Part shown: positions 8,631-16,724 of the stretch, piece by piece
How the letters are laid out: every line of letters begins with the position of its first letter
How positions within the stretch are numbered: position 1 is the first letter of the stretch
Source: Bradyrhizobium oligotrophicum S58
Lineage (GTDB): Bacteria; Pseudomonadota; Alphaproteobacteria; Rhizobiales; Xanthobacteraceae
Assembly: GCF_000344805.1 (NCBI RefSeq)
Contig: NC_020453.1
Coordinates: forward strand, 7,544,001 to 7,608,000
Reading direction: 5' to 3'
DNA length: 64,000 nt
Program-made: the position numbers and the translations under genes
Notes under the pieces: generated by a model
Told to the model about the DNA's origin: nothing
What the model saw: only the letters and a program-made list of their open reading frames with translations
Database searches by the model: none

Positions 8631-8751
8631 CCGATTATTGCAGCATCTGCAATGATCTGATGTCAACCGCCTGGATTATTTCCGAGGGTGATCGGGGCCA
8701 TATTGTCGGCGACGGCGGCAGTCACTGCCGCAGAGACAAGGAGTCATTGCG

Positions 8752-9384
8752 ATGACCCAGACAACCATTCAAGCGCCCGGCGACGTCATGTTCTCACCGG
8801 CCGTGAAGGCGATCCAGGCGCGCAAGGGGTCGCGCGAGAGCTATGCGCATGTGGAGCAGAGCCGCGGCTTTCGCCACGAGGTCGACGCCGATCTCGCCGG
8901 CCGCCTCGCCGAGGCCACGAGCTTCTATCTCGCGACCGCTTCGGCCGATGGCCAGCCCTACATCCAGCACCGCGGCGGACCGAAGGGCTTTCTGAAGGTG
9001 CTGGACAGCCGCACGCTGGCCTTCGCCGATTACAGCGGCAACAAGCAGTACATCACGCAAGGCAACCTGTCGGAGAATCCGCACGCCTACATCTTCGTCA
9101 TGGACTACGCGCATCGCCGCCGGGTCAAGATCTGGGGCACGGCGCGGGTCGTCGAGGATGATGCTGCGCTGACGGCTTCCCTCATGCCGAAGGGCTATAG
9201 GGCGCGTCCGGAGCAGGTCATCCTGTTCACCATCGAGGCCTGGGACACCAACTGCCCGCAGCACATTCCGCAGAAGTTCGACGCGGCCGACGTCGCCGAA
9301 GCCCTCGCGGTCCGGGATGCGCGCATCGCGGAGCTGGAGGCGGAGCTGGCGCGCCTAAAGGGCCGGCCCGCGCCGACGGTGTAG
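8752..9384 (+). CDS. Pyridoxamine 5'-phosphate oxidase-fold (FMN-binding) protein
   Basis: A 210-residue protein with the split-barrel flavin fold: FYLATASADGQPYIQHRGGPKGFLKVLD and YSGNKQYITQGNLSENPHAYIFVMDY, followed by RRRVKIWGTARVVEDD. It lacks the full PdxH substrate motif, so it is a general PNPOx-like oxidoreductase rather than PdxH. The C-terminal approximately 40 residues are helical and charged. The start is supported by AAGGAG just upstream. It is probably controlled by the divergent LysR gene. Confidence 0.8.
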   Translation: MTQTTIQAPGDVMFSPAVKAIQARKGSRESYAHVEQSRGFRHEVDADLAGRLAEATSFYLATASADGQPYIQHRGGPKGFLKVLDSRTLAFADYSGNKQYITQGNLSENPHAYIFVMDYAHRRRVKIWGTARVVEDDAALTASLMPKGYRARPEQVILFTIEAWDTNCPQHIPQKFDAADVAEALAVRDARIAELEAELARLKGRPAPTV

Positions 9385-9385
9385 C

Positions 9386-10114
9386 TCAGGCGGCCTCGGC
9401 CGCCCTGCCCCATTCGAACTCCGGAAAATACTGCGCCATCATGCGGTCTGCATAGGCGACGAGATTGCCGAAGCCCTCGGTGCGCCGGCGCAGCTCCGAC
9501 TCGAAGAACGGCGTGAGGATGCCGGCGATGACGGCGAACGCCGTCGCGTCGGTGCCGCAGGGACGATCGCCCATCAGATAAGGCCTGTCACCAAGCTGGA
9601 CCGACAGCGCGCGAAGCGAGCGTGCGGCCAGATCGATGTCCTCGTCCGGCGCGTGGCGGCCGAGGCCCGAGATCAGATAGTTCTCGGCGACGCGGAACTG
9701 CGCGTCCTCGCGCAGCTTCTCGCGCCTGTCGGCCGGGACGCCGTCGAAGAAATGCGCCGGTCCCTTGGCGAAGTTGACCGGGTCGACCCAACGCGACCCG
9801 ACCAGCGCAAAATACAGATGGTGCTCGATCATGCGCTCGAATGCCCAGGCCTGCGCCCGCGCCCGCACATCCAACCCATGATCGAAGTCGAAGCCATATT
9901 TGCGCTCGATATGGGCACGGATGAAGGTCGAATCGGCGATCAGCTCGCCGCCATCGTCCATGAAGGGCAACTGCCCCTTCGGCGAGGCCGGCGGCATTGC
10001 CCGCTGCTTCCGAAAAGCGAGGCCCGCCATCTTCAGCTGCACCTCCGTCTTGGTGACGAAGGGGCTGATCTCCGGCAGGCCGAAGCCCGCGCCCAAACCG
10101 AACAGACTGATCAT
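9386..10114 (-). CDS. Glutathione S-transferase family protein
   Basis: A 242-residue protein with an N-terminal thioredoxin-like domain (ISLFGLG...VQLKMAGLAFRKQ, then KGQLPFMDDGGELIADSTFI with the cis-proline and the acidic/Ser gamma-glutamyl site) and a C-terminal helical domain. The sequence resembles the metaxin/Fax-like branch of the GST superfamily. The catalytic Cys/Ser at the usual position is not clear. It is divergent from the WYL regulator gene, with a palindromic operator candidate 47 bp upstream of its start. Confidence 0.75.
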   Translation of the reverse strand: MISLFGLGAGFGLPEISPFVTKTEVQLKMAGLAFRKQRAMPPASPKGQLPFMDDGGELIADSTFIRAHIERKYGFDFDHGLDVRARAQAWAFERMIEHHLYFALVGSRWVDPVNFAKGPAHFFDGVPADRREKLREDAQFRVAENYLISGLGRHAPDEDIDLAARSLRALSVQLGDRPYLMGDRPCGTDATAFAVIAGILTPFFESELRRRTEGFGNLVAYADRMMAQYFPEFEWGRAAEAA

Positions 10115-10160
10115 GACAGCACTCCCGACTTCCTGAGCAGACGCCGGACGCTACGAACAT

Positions 10161-10186
10161 GCTGCTGCCACCATGGTGTCAGCAGC
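10161..10186. promoter_or_regulatory. Near-perfect 26-bp palindrome, candidate WYL-regulator operator 1
   Basis: Arms GCTGCTG and CAGCAGC flank CACCATGGTG, with only one mismatched pair (C/T) in 26 bp. It lies 47 bp upstream of the GST gene. A second, weaker copy of the same design is at 10275-10300, just upstream of the WYL regulator gene. Confidence 0.6.
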
Positions 10187-10274
10187 GGCAGGTGCGTGGT
10201 GACAAGGTCAAGGCCATAAAGCATCATCATCGACATCACCCCTTCAATGCAGTGTTGGCCCGGTATAAAGACGG

Positions 10275-10300
10275 GCTGCTGCCAGCATCCTGTCAGCATT
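10275..10300. promoter_or_regulatory. Second copy of the palindrome, candidate operator 2
   Basis: It begins GCTGCTGCCA and ends TGTCAGCATT, sharing these words with the 10161 site; the core TGCTG...CAGCA is palindromic. It lies 31 bp before the regulator start and just after a TATAAAG-like -10 candidate at about 10264-10270, a position suited to autorepression. Confidence 0.5.
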
Positions 10301-10330
10301 GGCGGGGTGATCGCTTCCGCAGGACACACC

Positions 10331-11029
10331 ATGAGACGCGCCGACCGGCTGTTCCAGATCATCCAGGTGCTGAGACGCACGCGGCGGCCGCTAACGGCCG
10401 ACGCGATCGCGGCCGAGCTCGAGACCTCGAAGCGCACGATCTATCGCGACATCGCCACCCTGATCGGGCAGCGCGTGCCGATCCGCGGCGAGGCGGGCAT
10501 GGGCTACATCCTGGAGAAGGGTTTCGATCTTCCGCCCTTGATGCTGACACCGGACGAGATCGAGGCCGCGGTGCTCGGGGCGCAATGGGTATCCGTCAAT
10601 GCCGATCCGGTGCTGGCACGCGCGGCCGAGGACCTGATGGCCAAGATCGCCGACACCGTGCCGGAGCGGCTGCGGCCGTTCGTGCTGGAGCCGGCGAGCC
10701 GCGCGCCGCGACCCTGGAGTCGCGAGCCCGACCGCATCGACATGTCACGGACGCGATCGCAGATTCACGAGGGCCGCAAGATCAGGCTGCGCTATCGTGA
10801 CGAGCAGGGCCGCGACAGCGAGCGCGTGATCTGGCCGATCGCGATCGGCTATCACGACGCGGTCCGCATCCTTGCCGCGTGGTGCGAGCTGCGCCACGAT
10901 TTCCGCAGCTTCAGGACCGACCGGGTGGTCGAGGCGGACTATCTCGACGACAAATACCCTGAGCGGCGTGAGGCGCTCCGCGCCAAATGGCGGCGGAGCC
11001 TGGTGTGGGAGGTTCCCAAGGATGTCTAA
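10331..11029 (+). CDS. WYL-domain (YafY/DeoR-like) transcriptional regulator
   Basis: A 232-residue protein. The N-terminal HTH_11 (MRRADRLFQIIQVLRR, then LTADAIAAELETSKRTIYRDI) is followed by a linker (GEAGMGYILEKGFDLPPLMLT) and a C-terminal WYL-type domain. In that domain the canonical W-Y-L appears as the ILAAWCELRHDFRSFRTDRV region. WYL proteins are ligand-sensing repressors or activators. The start at 10331 is chosen because the HTH begins here; upstream codons run through the operator region. It likely regulates the divergent GST gene and itself. It overlaps the next gene by 8 bp. Confidence 0.85.
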   Translation: MRRADRLFQIIQVLRRTRRPLTADAIAAELETSKRTIYRDIATLIGQRVPIRGEAGMGYILEKGFDLPPLMLTPDEIEAAVLGAQWVSVNADPVLARAAEDLMAKIADTVPERLRPFVLEPASRAPRPWSREPDRIDMSRTRSQIHEGRKIRLRYRDEQGRDSERVIWPIAIGYHDAVRILAAWCELRHDFRSFRTDRVVEADYLDDKYPERREALRAKWRRSLVWEVPKDV

Positions 11030-11330
11030 TCAGACCGACGCCGGCCCCTGCCAGAGCTGCGGCGCCTGCTGCGCCTATTCGTCGAACTGGCCGCGCTTCA
11101 CGATCGAGGAGGATGAAGCGCTGGATCTGATCCCGTCCGCGCTGGTCAATGAGCGGCTATCGGGCATGCGCTGCGAAGGCGACCGCTGCTGTGCGCTGGA
11201 CGGCGAGATCGCGCGCGCGGTGGCCTGCAGGATCTACGCGATCCGCCCCGAAGTGTGCCGGACCTGCATGCCTGGCGATGCCGAATGCGCGATGGCGCGG
11301 CGCAAGTTCGGACTTCCGGTGCTCACCTGA
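11022..11330 (+). CDS. YkgJ-like cysteine-cluster (CxxCxxCC) protein
   Basis: A 102-residue protein with CQSCGACCAY at the N-terminus, then MRCEGDRCCALDGE and CRIYAIRPEVCRTCMPGDAEC. This is the cysteine pattern of the YkgJ/UPF0153 family, thought to bind a metal ion, Zn or an Fe-S cluster. The start codon lies inside the 3' end of the WYL gene (8-bp overlap), so the two are translationally coupled. The function is unknown. Confidence 0.8.
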   Translation: MSNQTDAGPCQSCGACCAYSSNWPRFTIEEDEALDLIPSALVNERLSGMRCEGDRCCALDGEIARAVACRIYAIRPEVCRTCMPGDAECAMARRKFGLPVLT

Positions 11331-11355
11331 GCCTGCGCCACGACGAAGCGGCGAA

Positions 11356-11760
11356 TCAGGCCGTGACCGGCTCGAGACTGTCGTCGAAATCGTCCTCGAA
11401 CGGCTTCATCACCGAGAGCGGCTTGGTGGAGAGCGAGATCGGCTTGCGGCTTGACGTCGCGGCCGGACTGGACCGGCTGCCGCGGGACTGTGCGTAGAGC
11501 GCCGATCCGACCCGTCCACCGAACTGCGACAGATCCTGCTCGCTGCAGGTGGATGCAATCGCGAGCGCCAGCGGGTGAAGATGCGTGCGCCGGTAGCAGA
11601 ACAGCGCCAGCATGACCCTGACTTCGGCGGAAACGCTCTCGACCAGCGCGGGCAGCCCGTTGGCATCGGCACGATAGAGCTCGCCGAGCAGTTCCTCGCC
11701 CACCGGGCAGGTGTCGCCGTCAAACGCATCGCGGCGCGGAAGCATCGTTTTGATTCCCAT
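11356..11760 (-). CDS. Hypothetical protein
   Basis: A 134-residue protein without a signal peptide or a clear domain. It is helical in the middle (LPALVESVSAEVRVMLALFCYRR, then LHPLALAIASTCSEQDLSQFG), with a Ser/Arg-rich low-complexity linker and an acidic tail (FEDDFDD). The codon usage fits the genome, so I regard it as a genuine gene, probably lineage-restricted. The start could be MGIKTM at 11760 or the next Met five codons in. Confidence 0.55.
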   Translation of the reverse strand: MGIKTMLPRRDAFDGDTCPVGEELLGELYRADANGLPALVESVSAEVRVMLALFCYRRTHLHPLALAIASTCSEQDLSQFGGRVGSALYAQSRGSRSSPAATSSRKPISLSTKPLSVMKPFEDDFDDSLEPVTA

Positions 11761-11875
11761 GACGCGACGATGCCGCGCGAATCGCTAATACACCGTTAAC
11801 CAAACCGTATGACCGGCCCGACCCCGGATTGTTACCGGCCTCGCGATGAACCGACGATTCGTCCGAATGCAGATC

Positions 11876-12322
11876 TCAGCCGTTCGCGGCCATGAAGATC
11901 GACAATCCAAAACCCGTGAGGTGATGCAGCGCCTGGTCGACACCGATCAGGGTCCAGAACCAGGGATGCTCGAGGGTCATGCCGAAGCGCGACGAGCAGA
12001 TGCCCTTGAGGCGATCGATCGTGATGTGGATGACGAAATCGATCACGGCGACGAACCAGAATTTCGGCGCGACGATCAGGATCAGCACCATCGCAACGGC
12101 GAGATGGATCAGGCAATGCACCAGCAGCGGCAGCGCCCAGCCCTTCCGCTGGTCCTTGCCATAGGCCATCCAGGCGTTCTGCAGAACGAAATCGCCAATG
12201 ATGTGCTTGAAGGTGAGCAGCAGCATCCAGCCGACCAGCGCACCAACCGGGACCGACGAGGACAAAGAGGGAAAAGACAAAGCTGACGCTCTCGCTACGA
12301 CTAACCTTGGACGCACCGGCAA
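11876..12322 (-). CDS. DUF3307 membrane protein
   Basis: Up to 148 residues with three to four membrane helices. The segments FKHIIGDFVLQNAWMAYGK and FVIHITIDRLKGICSSRF are characteristic of DUF3307 (H-x3-D-F and H-x3-D polar positions within helices). The N-terminal approximately 30 residues are Arg/Ser-rich and less convincing. An internal start at 12226 (MLLLTFKHII) is a reasonable alternative. Related proteins are small integral membrane proteins of unknown role. It is not operonic with its neighbours. Confidence 0.72.
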   Translation of the reverse strand: MPVRPRLVVARASALSFPSLSSSVPVGALVGWMLLLTFKHIIGDFVLQNAWMAYGKDQRKGWALPLLVHCLIHLAVAMVLILIVAPKFWFVAVIDFVIHITIDRLKGICSSRFGMTLEHPWFWTLIGVDQALHHLTGFGLSIFMAANG

Positions 12323-12528
12323 CTACAGGCGTTCAGCGCAATCTTATGAGAATACCCGGCCAATTCGACGCGTATGCGACGCTTATGACATCTCTGGTGG
12401 CGAATTGCACGTGAAAGGGAACCCCAATTCGCACTCTGCTACCTTCCTACCGCTCCGACGAGAGGTAAGGTTACCTGCGCCGCTGGCCGATCCGCCGGCG
12501 CGCAAACCGCCTCACCGCTCCGCGGAGC

Positions 12529-13410
12529 TCATTCCGCCGCATCGCTGTTCGATCCCACTGCCAGCGCCCGCGCGCGGATCTGCGCGATCGTGCGCTTCAG
12601 GGCGACCTGGCGCGGATCCGGCATGGCCGCGGCGCGCGCCTCGGCGATGGCGGCGGCGAGATCCGGGATCGGCAGTACGCCGTCGAAGGTCGGCTTGGCC
12701 AGGCCATTGATGATGGCGTGCCAGTCGGCGAGGCCCTGGCAATAGCCGTCCCCCTGGCCATGGATCATCGTCGCCGTGGCGATGATGGCGGGGGCGGAGC
12801 TGGGCTGCTTGTCCAGGGCCCGGGCGATCATGTGCAGCCAGCGTTCGGCCCAGGCGCGTTCCTCGCCATAGCGCACCGACTGCAGCCGCCAGCGCCGCAG
12901 GCCGGCGATCGTCCGGAGACGGCGGACCGCAAGCCGTGATCGGATCGAGAACCGGAGCTTCAGCCGGCGGCGGCCGAGCCAACCGACCTGCTCGAAGCCG
13001 GTCAGCAGCGAATCGGCCAGCGCTTGCGGCAGCACGCCGATCAGCTCCTCGAGCCGGAACCTCCTGAGATCGTCGCTGTCGCGTCCGCCGGTCCGGCCCA
13101 TTGCAAGGTCGAACAATTTCAGCTGCGCGATCCGGATCGGATCCTCATAGGCCATGCGCGCCGCCAGGTGCTGCGCGATCTCGCATAGCATCGCGGCGTC
13201 GACGTTCGATCGTCGAACGAACCGTTTGATACGATCGACATAGAGCTGCGCGTAGCTCGCACCCTGATACTCCATCAGCAGATGAATGCCCTCGCTCACC
13301 ACCGGAGCTGCGGCGTCGGGCAGGCCTTCCGGCAGAAAAGGCGGTTCACCGTCGTCGTCGCCGATGAAGTCGGCGAGCAAATATCGCAGCGAGGACCGAA
13401 CGCTTTTCAC
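12529..13410 (-). CDS. DUF6537-like protein, orphan C-terminal domain of indolepyruvate oxidoreductase type
   Basis: A 293-residue protein beginning at a GTG (13410) with GGGGAG upstream. The upstream frame is only antisense/out-of-frame reading of the neighbour, so the GTG is preferred. The segment LLMEYQGASYAQLYVDRIKRFV and AARMAYEDPIRIAQLKL resemble the DUF6537 region found at the C-terminus of indolepyruvate:ferredoxin oxidoreductase subunits. The TPP-, CoA- and Fe-S-binding parts are absent. It follows the cNMP-binding protein gene by 19 bp on the same strand, so the two are probably co-transcribed. The function is unknown. Confidence 0.6.
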   Translation of the reverse strand: MKSVRSSLRYLLADFIGDDDGEPPFLPEGLPDAAAPVVSEGIHLLMEYQGASYAQLYVDRIKRFVRRSNVDAAMLCEIAQHLAARMAYEDPIRIAQLKLFDLAMGRTGGRDSDDLRRFRLEELIGVLPQALADSLLTGFEQVGWLGRRRLKLRFSIRSRLAVRRLRTIAGLRRWRLQSVRYGEERAWAERWLHMIARALDKQPSSAPAIIATATMIHGQGDGYCQGLADWHAIINGLAKPTFDGVLPIPDLAAAIAEARAAAMPDPRQVALKRTIAQIRARALAVGSNSDAAE

Positions 13411-13429
13411 CGCGTGATGGCTCCCCGGG

Positions 13430-14110
13430 TCACGCCGACTTGGCCACGGCCGCCGGTGCCGCGACGGTCTGCTGCGCCAGCCGCCGCTCGAGCGTCTCGA
13501 TGTTCTGGAACAGCCGGGCGCTGGCGAGGCGCAGGAAGTAGAAGGCGAAAGCGGGATTCTGGACGTAGAGCTGCTCGACCTGGTCATAGGAGACCGACAG
13601 GATCAGCCCGCCCTCGACGCATTCCAAGGTCTGTGTGCGCGTATTGGACGGCGAGATCATGCCGAACTCGCCGACGATCGCGCCGACCGGCAGCTCGATA
13701 CCGGATTCGACCAGCCGGAAGCGGCCGCTGACGATGTAGTACATGCTGTCGGCCTTCTCGTCCTTGTAGAACAGCACCTCGCCGGGACCGCATTTGCGCT
13801 CGGTCATGAACGGCTTCAGCCATTCCATCGACAGGTCGCTGTTGACCGACTGCTTCACGTCGCGGACCAGCTGCAGCATCTGGTGCAGGCGATAGCTGTT
13901 GAGCGGCAGCAGTACGCCGTGCAGCACCAGGACCGGATAGTTGTGCGTCGGCACCGCGGTCGCGAGCAGGACGATGTTGGTGAGGATGGCGAAAACCCGC
14001 AGCGGAATCATCGTCCGCATCGACAACGTGGCGACCACGAAGATCGATGCGAAGAGGCTGCCGGCGGCGCCTGCATGTTCGACCAGGTGTGAGGTATCCA
14101 TCGGGATCAA
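13430..14110 (-). CDS. Membrane-anchored cyclic-nucleotide-binding (Crp-like) protein
   Basis: A 226-residue protein with two to three N-terminal membrane helices (AGSLFASIFVVATLSM; VFAILTNIVLLATAVP; PVLVLHGVLLPLNSYRL) and a cytoplasmic cNMP-binding domain (GEVLFYKDEKADSMYYIVSGRFRL, then LPVGAIVGEFGMISPSNTRTQT, where the phosphate-binding cassette contains GEFG and a downstream R). There is no HTH, so it is not a transcription factor. Such proteins resemble Popeye-like cNMP effectors. The start could also be the Met three codons downstream. It is the first gene of a two-gene unit with the DUF6537-like gene. Confidence 0.75.
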   Translation of the reverse strand: MIPMDTSHLVEHAGAAGSLFASIFVVATLSMRTMIPLRVFAILTNIVLLATAVPTHNYPVLVLHGVLLPLNSYRLHQMLQLVRDVKQSVNSDLSMEWLKPFMTERKCGPGEVLFYKDEKADSMYYIVSGRFRLVESGIELPVGAIVGEFGMISPSNTRTQTLECVEGGLILSVSYDQVEQLYVQNPAFAFYFLRLASARLFQNIETLERRLAQQTVAAPAAVAKSA

Positions 14111-14372
14111 CCAAACTCTTGCGACGCAGGTGGGCGGCCGCTTGGTTCCGGCCCCCTGTGGCTAATTTAGCGTGTCCATGCCCACTGTTGATATACGGCG
14201 AACAGACGACGATTGAACCGGTATTTGAGTTGGGACAGAAAAATTCCCCCCTCGATGCCGATCGGTTGGGCCGGCTGTGACGCCGCGCAACAGCCCGGCA
14301 TCGTTGACGGGCGTTCCCGCGCAGGGCGCTTTGCCGGCGCCGGAACATGACCACCGACAGGCGGCTGGTCCG

Positions 14373-14955
14373 ATGACCAAACCGCTGCGATCTCTTGCCC
14401 TGGCGGCGTTTGCCGCGGCGACGGCCGGCCGAAACATGACCCGTGTCGCCTCCATCGCCGTGGCGCTCGGCATCGGCGCCATGGTGCTGTCGATGAGGCT
14501 GCAAATCGCTGGATCGTTGCCCTGTTATGGGGATGCCTTGCCTGTTTCGTCGCCGAATGGGGCGTGCGGGTTCAGCGGGCGGCGCTGAGGCGGCGGACGG
14601 CCAGCTACCTGGCCGCCCCCGCCGGGGCCTGCTGGATACCGTCCCGGTGATCGCCGTGCCGGCGGGCGACCCCTGCTGTCGGTGCTGGTGCTGCTCCTCG
14701 GCCTGGTCGCGGAATACGCGTTCGAGCAGACCAGCCGCCGGCCACCTTTGGCCCCATCCCGGCCGGCTCGAGTGGGCTGTCAGATGGCGCTGCTTGGAAA
14801 CGGCCTGCGCTTGGCCAATATCGACCTCGCCCCGGCTGTCCGAGCTGCTGGGCCTCGACCTCGTCGATGTCGCGTGCTGATGGTACGCCACCCCCGATCT
14901 GGCGCAGAGCATCGATGCCGAAGCGCAGCGCCGCGCGATGGAGAACAGGACATGA
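14373..14955 (+). pseudogene. Decayed voltage-gated/cNMP-gated potassium-channel-like gene
   Basis: Pieces of one membrane protein appear in different frames. First is an N-terminal ATG with hydrophobic residues, then WIVALLWGCLACFVAEWGVR, then after a shift GLLDTVPVIAVPA, then LLSVLVLLLGLVAEYAFEQ followed by TFGPIPA (another shift). Last is a C-terminal LMVRHPDLAQSIDAEAQRR-like tail that needs one base removed near 14892. The order matches a MlotiK1-type K+ channel (S1-S2, S5, pre-pore FGxIP), but the pore helix and selectivity filter and most of the cNMP domain are missing. At least three shifts and a deletion mark it as a pseudogene. It touches the crotonase start. Confidence 0.45.
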
Positions 14956-15749
14956 CCGACGGACCGACCAGCCCAGGCGAGGACACGCCGAGCACGCCGC
15001 TTCTGACCATCGAGGGCACCCGCGCCACCATCCGGCTCAATCGTCCCCGCCATCTCAACCGCCTGCAGCCGGAGGATCTCGGCGCGCTGATGGCGCTGTT
15101 CGACCGCGTCGAGGCCGACGCGGCCCTGCGCGTGCTGGTTCTGACCGGCACCGGGCGCGCCTTCAGCGCAGGCTTCGATCTCGGCGCCATTGGTGCAGCG
15201 CCGGGGGCCGATACGGCCGCAGCGGCCAGCCCGGCGTTCGAGGACGTCGTCGACCGGCTGGAGGACCTGGCGCTCCCGACCATCTGCCGGATCAATGGCG
15301 GGGTCTATGGCGGTTCGACCGACCTGGCGCTGGCCTGCGATTTCCGCATCGGGATCGACAGCGGCGAGATGTTCATGCCGGCCGCGCGGCTCGGGCTCCA
15401 TTACTACCCGAACGGCATCAAGCGCTACGTATCCCGCCTTGGCATCGACAATGCCAAGCGCCTCTTCCTGACGGCGGAGCGGATCGACGCGCGCGAGATG
15501 CTGCGCATCGGCTATCTCACCGCGATGGTCGCGGCCGACGCCCTCGACGGCGAGGTCGACCGCGTGGCGACGATCCTGGCCGGCAACGCACCGGAAGCGA
15601 TGCGCGGCATGAAGCGCGCCATCAATGAGTTTGCCCGCGGCGCTCTCGACGATGCGGCAGCCCGCCGCAGACACCTCGACAGCATGAGCGGCGCAGAGAT
15701 CAGTGAAGGCATGAAATCGTTTGCAGAGAAGAGGCAGCCGCGATTCTGA
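14952..15749 (+). CDS. Enoyl-CoA hydratase/isomerase (crotonase) family protein
   Basis: A 265-residue crotonase fold: the first oxyanion-hole segment LTGTGRAFSAGFDLGAIGA and the second CRINGGVYGGSTDLALACDFRIG. The region that carries the catalytic glutamates in hydratases (after the second motif) reads FMPAARLGLHYYPNGIKRYV, so the usual Glu at the second site is not obvious and the reaction is uncertain. The start ATG at 14952 overlaps the end of the pseudogene (ATGA). It lies upstream of the luxR gene in the same direction, with a 158-bp gap. Confidence 0.82.
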   Translation: MTDGPTSPGEDTPSTPLLTIEGTRATIRLNRPRHLNRLQPEDLGALMALFDRVEADAALRVLVLTGTGRAFSAGFDLGAIGAAPGADTAAAASPAFEDVVDRLEDLALPTICRINGGVYGGSTDLALACDFRIGIDSGEMFMPAARLGLHYYPNGIKRYVSRLGIDNAKRLFLTAERIDAREMLRIGYLTAMVAADALDGEVDRVATILAGNAPEAMRGMKRAINEFARGALDDAAARRRHLDSMSGAEISEGMKSFAEKRQPRF

Positions 15750-15857
15750 GCGCATCTGCGCCGCCGCCCGGCGAATTTTTGCATGCAAAGTCCCTGTATC
15801 CAGGCGGTGTTCCGACACACGCTCAACGAACTATCGACGTAAAGCTCCAATTTGCGG

Positions 15858-15885
15858 TTGACAGCCTTTTGTCCGCAGCTAGCTT
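15858..15885 (+). promoter_or_regulatory. Candidate sigma70-type promoter of the luxR gene
   Basis: TTGACA at 15858-15863, a 16-bp spacer and TAGCTT at 15880-15885, 22 bp before the luxR start codon. The -35 is a consensus match; the -10 is weak. No 18-20 bp lux-type palindrome is obvious here. Confidence 0.4.
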
Positions 15886-15907
15886 GGCTTTGGGCGGAGA
15901 CTTTCAC

Positions 15908-16642
15908 ATGCAAGTGATAGATGCGTATTGGGGACGACGAGCTCTGGACTACGTCGATGCGATCGAGGCGTCGACGACCAGCGCGAGCGTGCTCTCCCAA
16001 TTCGAGAAGATGATCGGCGACCTGGGCTTCCACGCCTACATCATGGCCGGCGTGCCGGCGCCGGGGCAATCGCTGCAGCAGACGATCCTGGCCAATGGCT
16101 GGCCGCGGGATTGGTTCGAGATGTACGCCAGGGAGCAGTTTCACCGCTGCGACCCGATTCCGCGGCACTGCGTCTCGACGCTGAATCCGTTCGCATGGTC
16201 GGAGGCGCCGTATGACCGCGACGACGAGCCGGGTGCGCATGAGGTGATGACGCGGGCGAAGGATTTCCGATTGAACGAAGGCTTCTGCGTGCCCATCCAC
16301 TATGACGATGCCGTGGGCGCCGTCAGCCTCGCGGGCGAGAACCCCAACCTCGCGCCCGACGCCAGGGGCGCGCTGCACCTGATCAGCATCTTCACGCACA
16401 GCAGGCTGCGGGCGCTGGCACGCTCCGCAATGAACAATCAGAGCCGGCGGCTGTCCCGGATCGAGGCCGAGGTGCTGGGTTGGGCGGCGCGCGGCAAGAC
16501 GGCGTGGGAAACGGCGCGAATCCTCGGCGTGTCCGAACGCAACGTCCGTTGGCATCTCGAGGAGGCGCAACGCAAGCTTGCGACCAAGAACAAGACGGCG
16601 ACGGTTGCGATCGCTCTTGTCAACGGCGAGATCTCGATCTGA
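15908..16642 (+). CDS. LuxR-family acyl/aryl-homoserine-lactone-responsive regulator
   Basis: A 244-residue protein. The N-terminal autoinducer-binding domain has the invariant set W69, Y73, D82, P83 and W97 (WFEMY, CDPIP, FAWSE) and NEGFCVP with the conserved glycine. The C-terminal GerE HTH runs from about residue 180 to 240 (LSRIEAEVLGWAARGKTAWE, then ILGVSERNVRWHLEEAQRKL). The start at 15908 is preferred because upstream codons lie in the promoter. It is followed after 82 bp by a luxI gene in the same orientation, the arrangement of rpaR-rpaI and braR-braI in Rhodopseudomonas and Bradyrhizobium. It should bind the signal made by that synthase (inference). Confidence 0.92.
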   Translation: MQVIDAYWGRRALDYVDAIEASTTSASVLSQFEKMIGDLGFHAYIMAGVPAPGQSLQQTILANGWPRDWFEMYAREQFHRCDPIPRHCVSTLNPFAWSEAPYDRDDEPGAHEVMTRAKDFRLNEGFCVPIHYDDAVGAVSLAGENPNLAPDARGALHLISIFTHSRLRALARSAMNNQSRRLSRIEAEVLGWAARGKTAWETARILGVSERNVRWHLEEAQRKLATKNKTATVAIALVNGEISI

Positions 16643-16689
16643 TCTGGCGTTTTTTCCACTGGATCAATCGAACAGCATCAGCAATCTGC

Positions 16690-16722
16690 AAACCCCAAGT
16701 TGGTTCAGACGACCGGGGGTTT
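16690..16722 (+). promoter_or_regulatory. Inverted repeat covering the luxI ribosome-binding site
   Basis: AAACCCC (16690-16696) pairs perfectly with GGGGTTT (16716-16722). The right arm contains the purine-rich GGGGG that lies just upstream of the luxI ATG. As RNA this hairpin would mask the ribosome-binding site. It could instead be a DNA operator. Confidence 0.4.
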
Positions 16723-16724
16723 CG

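Noticed and set aside
13584..15818. Long leftward frame of 744 codons
   Set aside because: It runs antisense through the crotonase gene and the pseudogene, with Arg/Ala-rich low-complexity sequence and no motif. The crotonase and cNMP genes explain this DNA.
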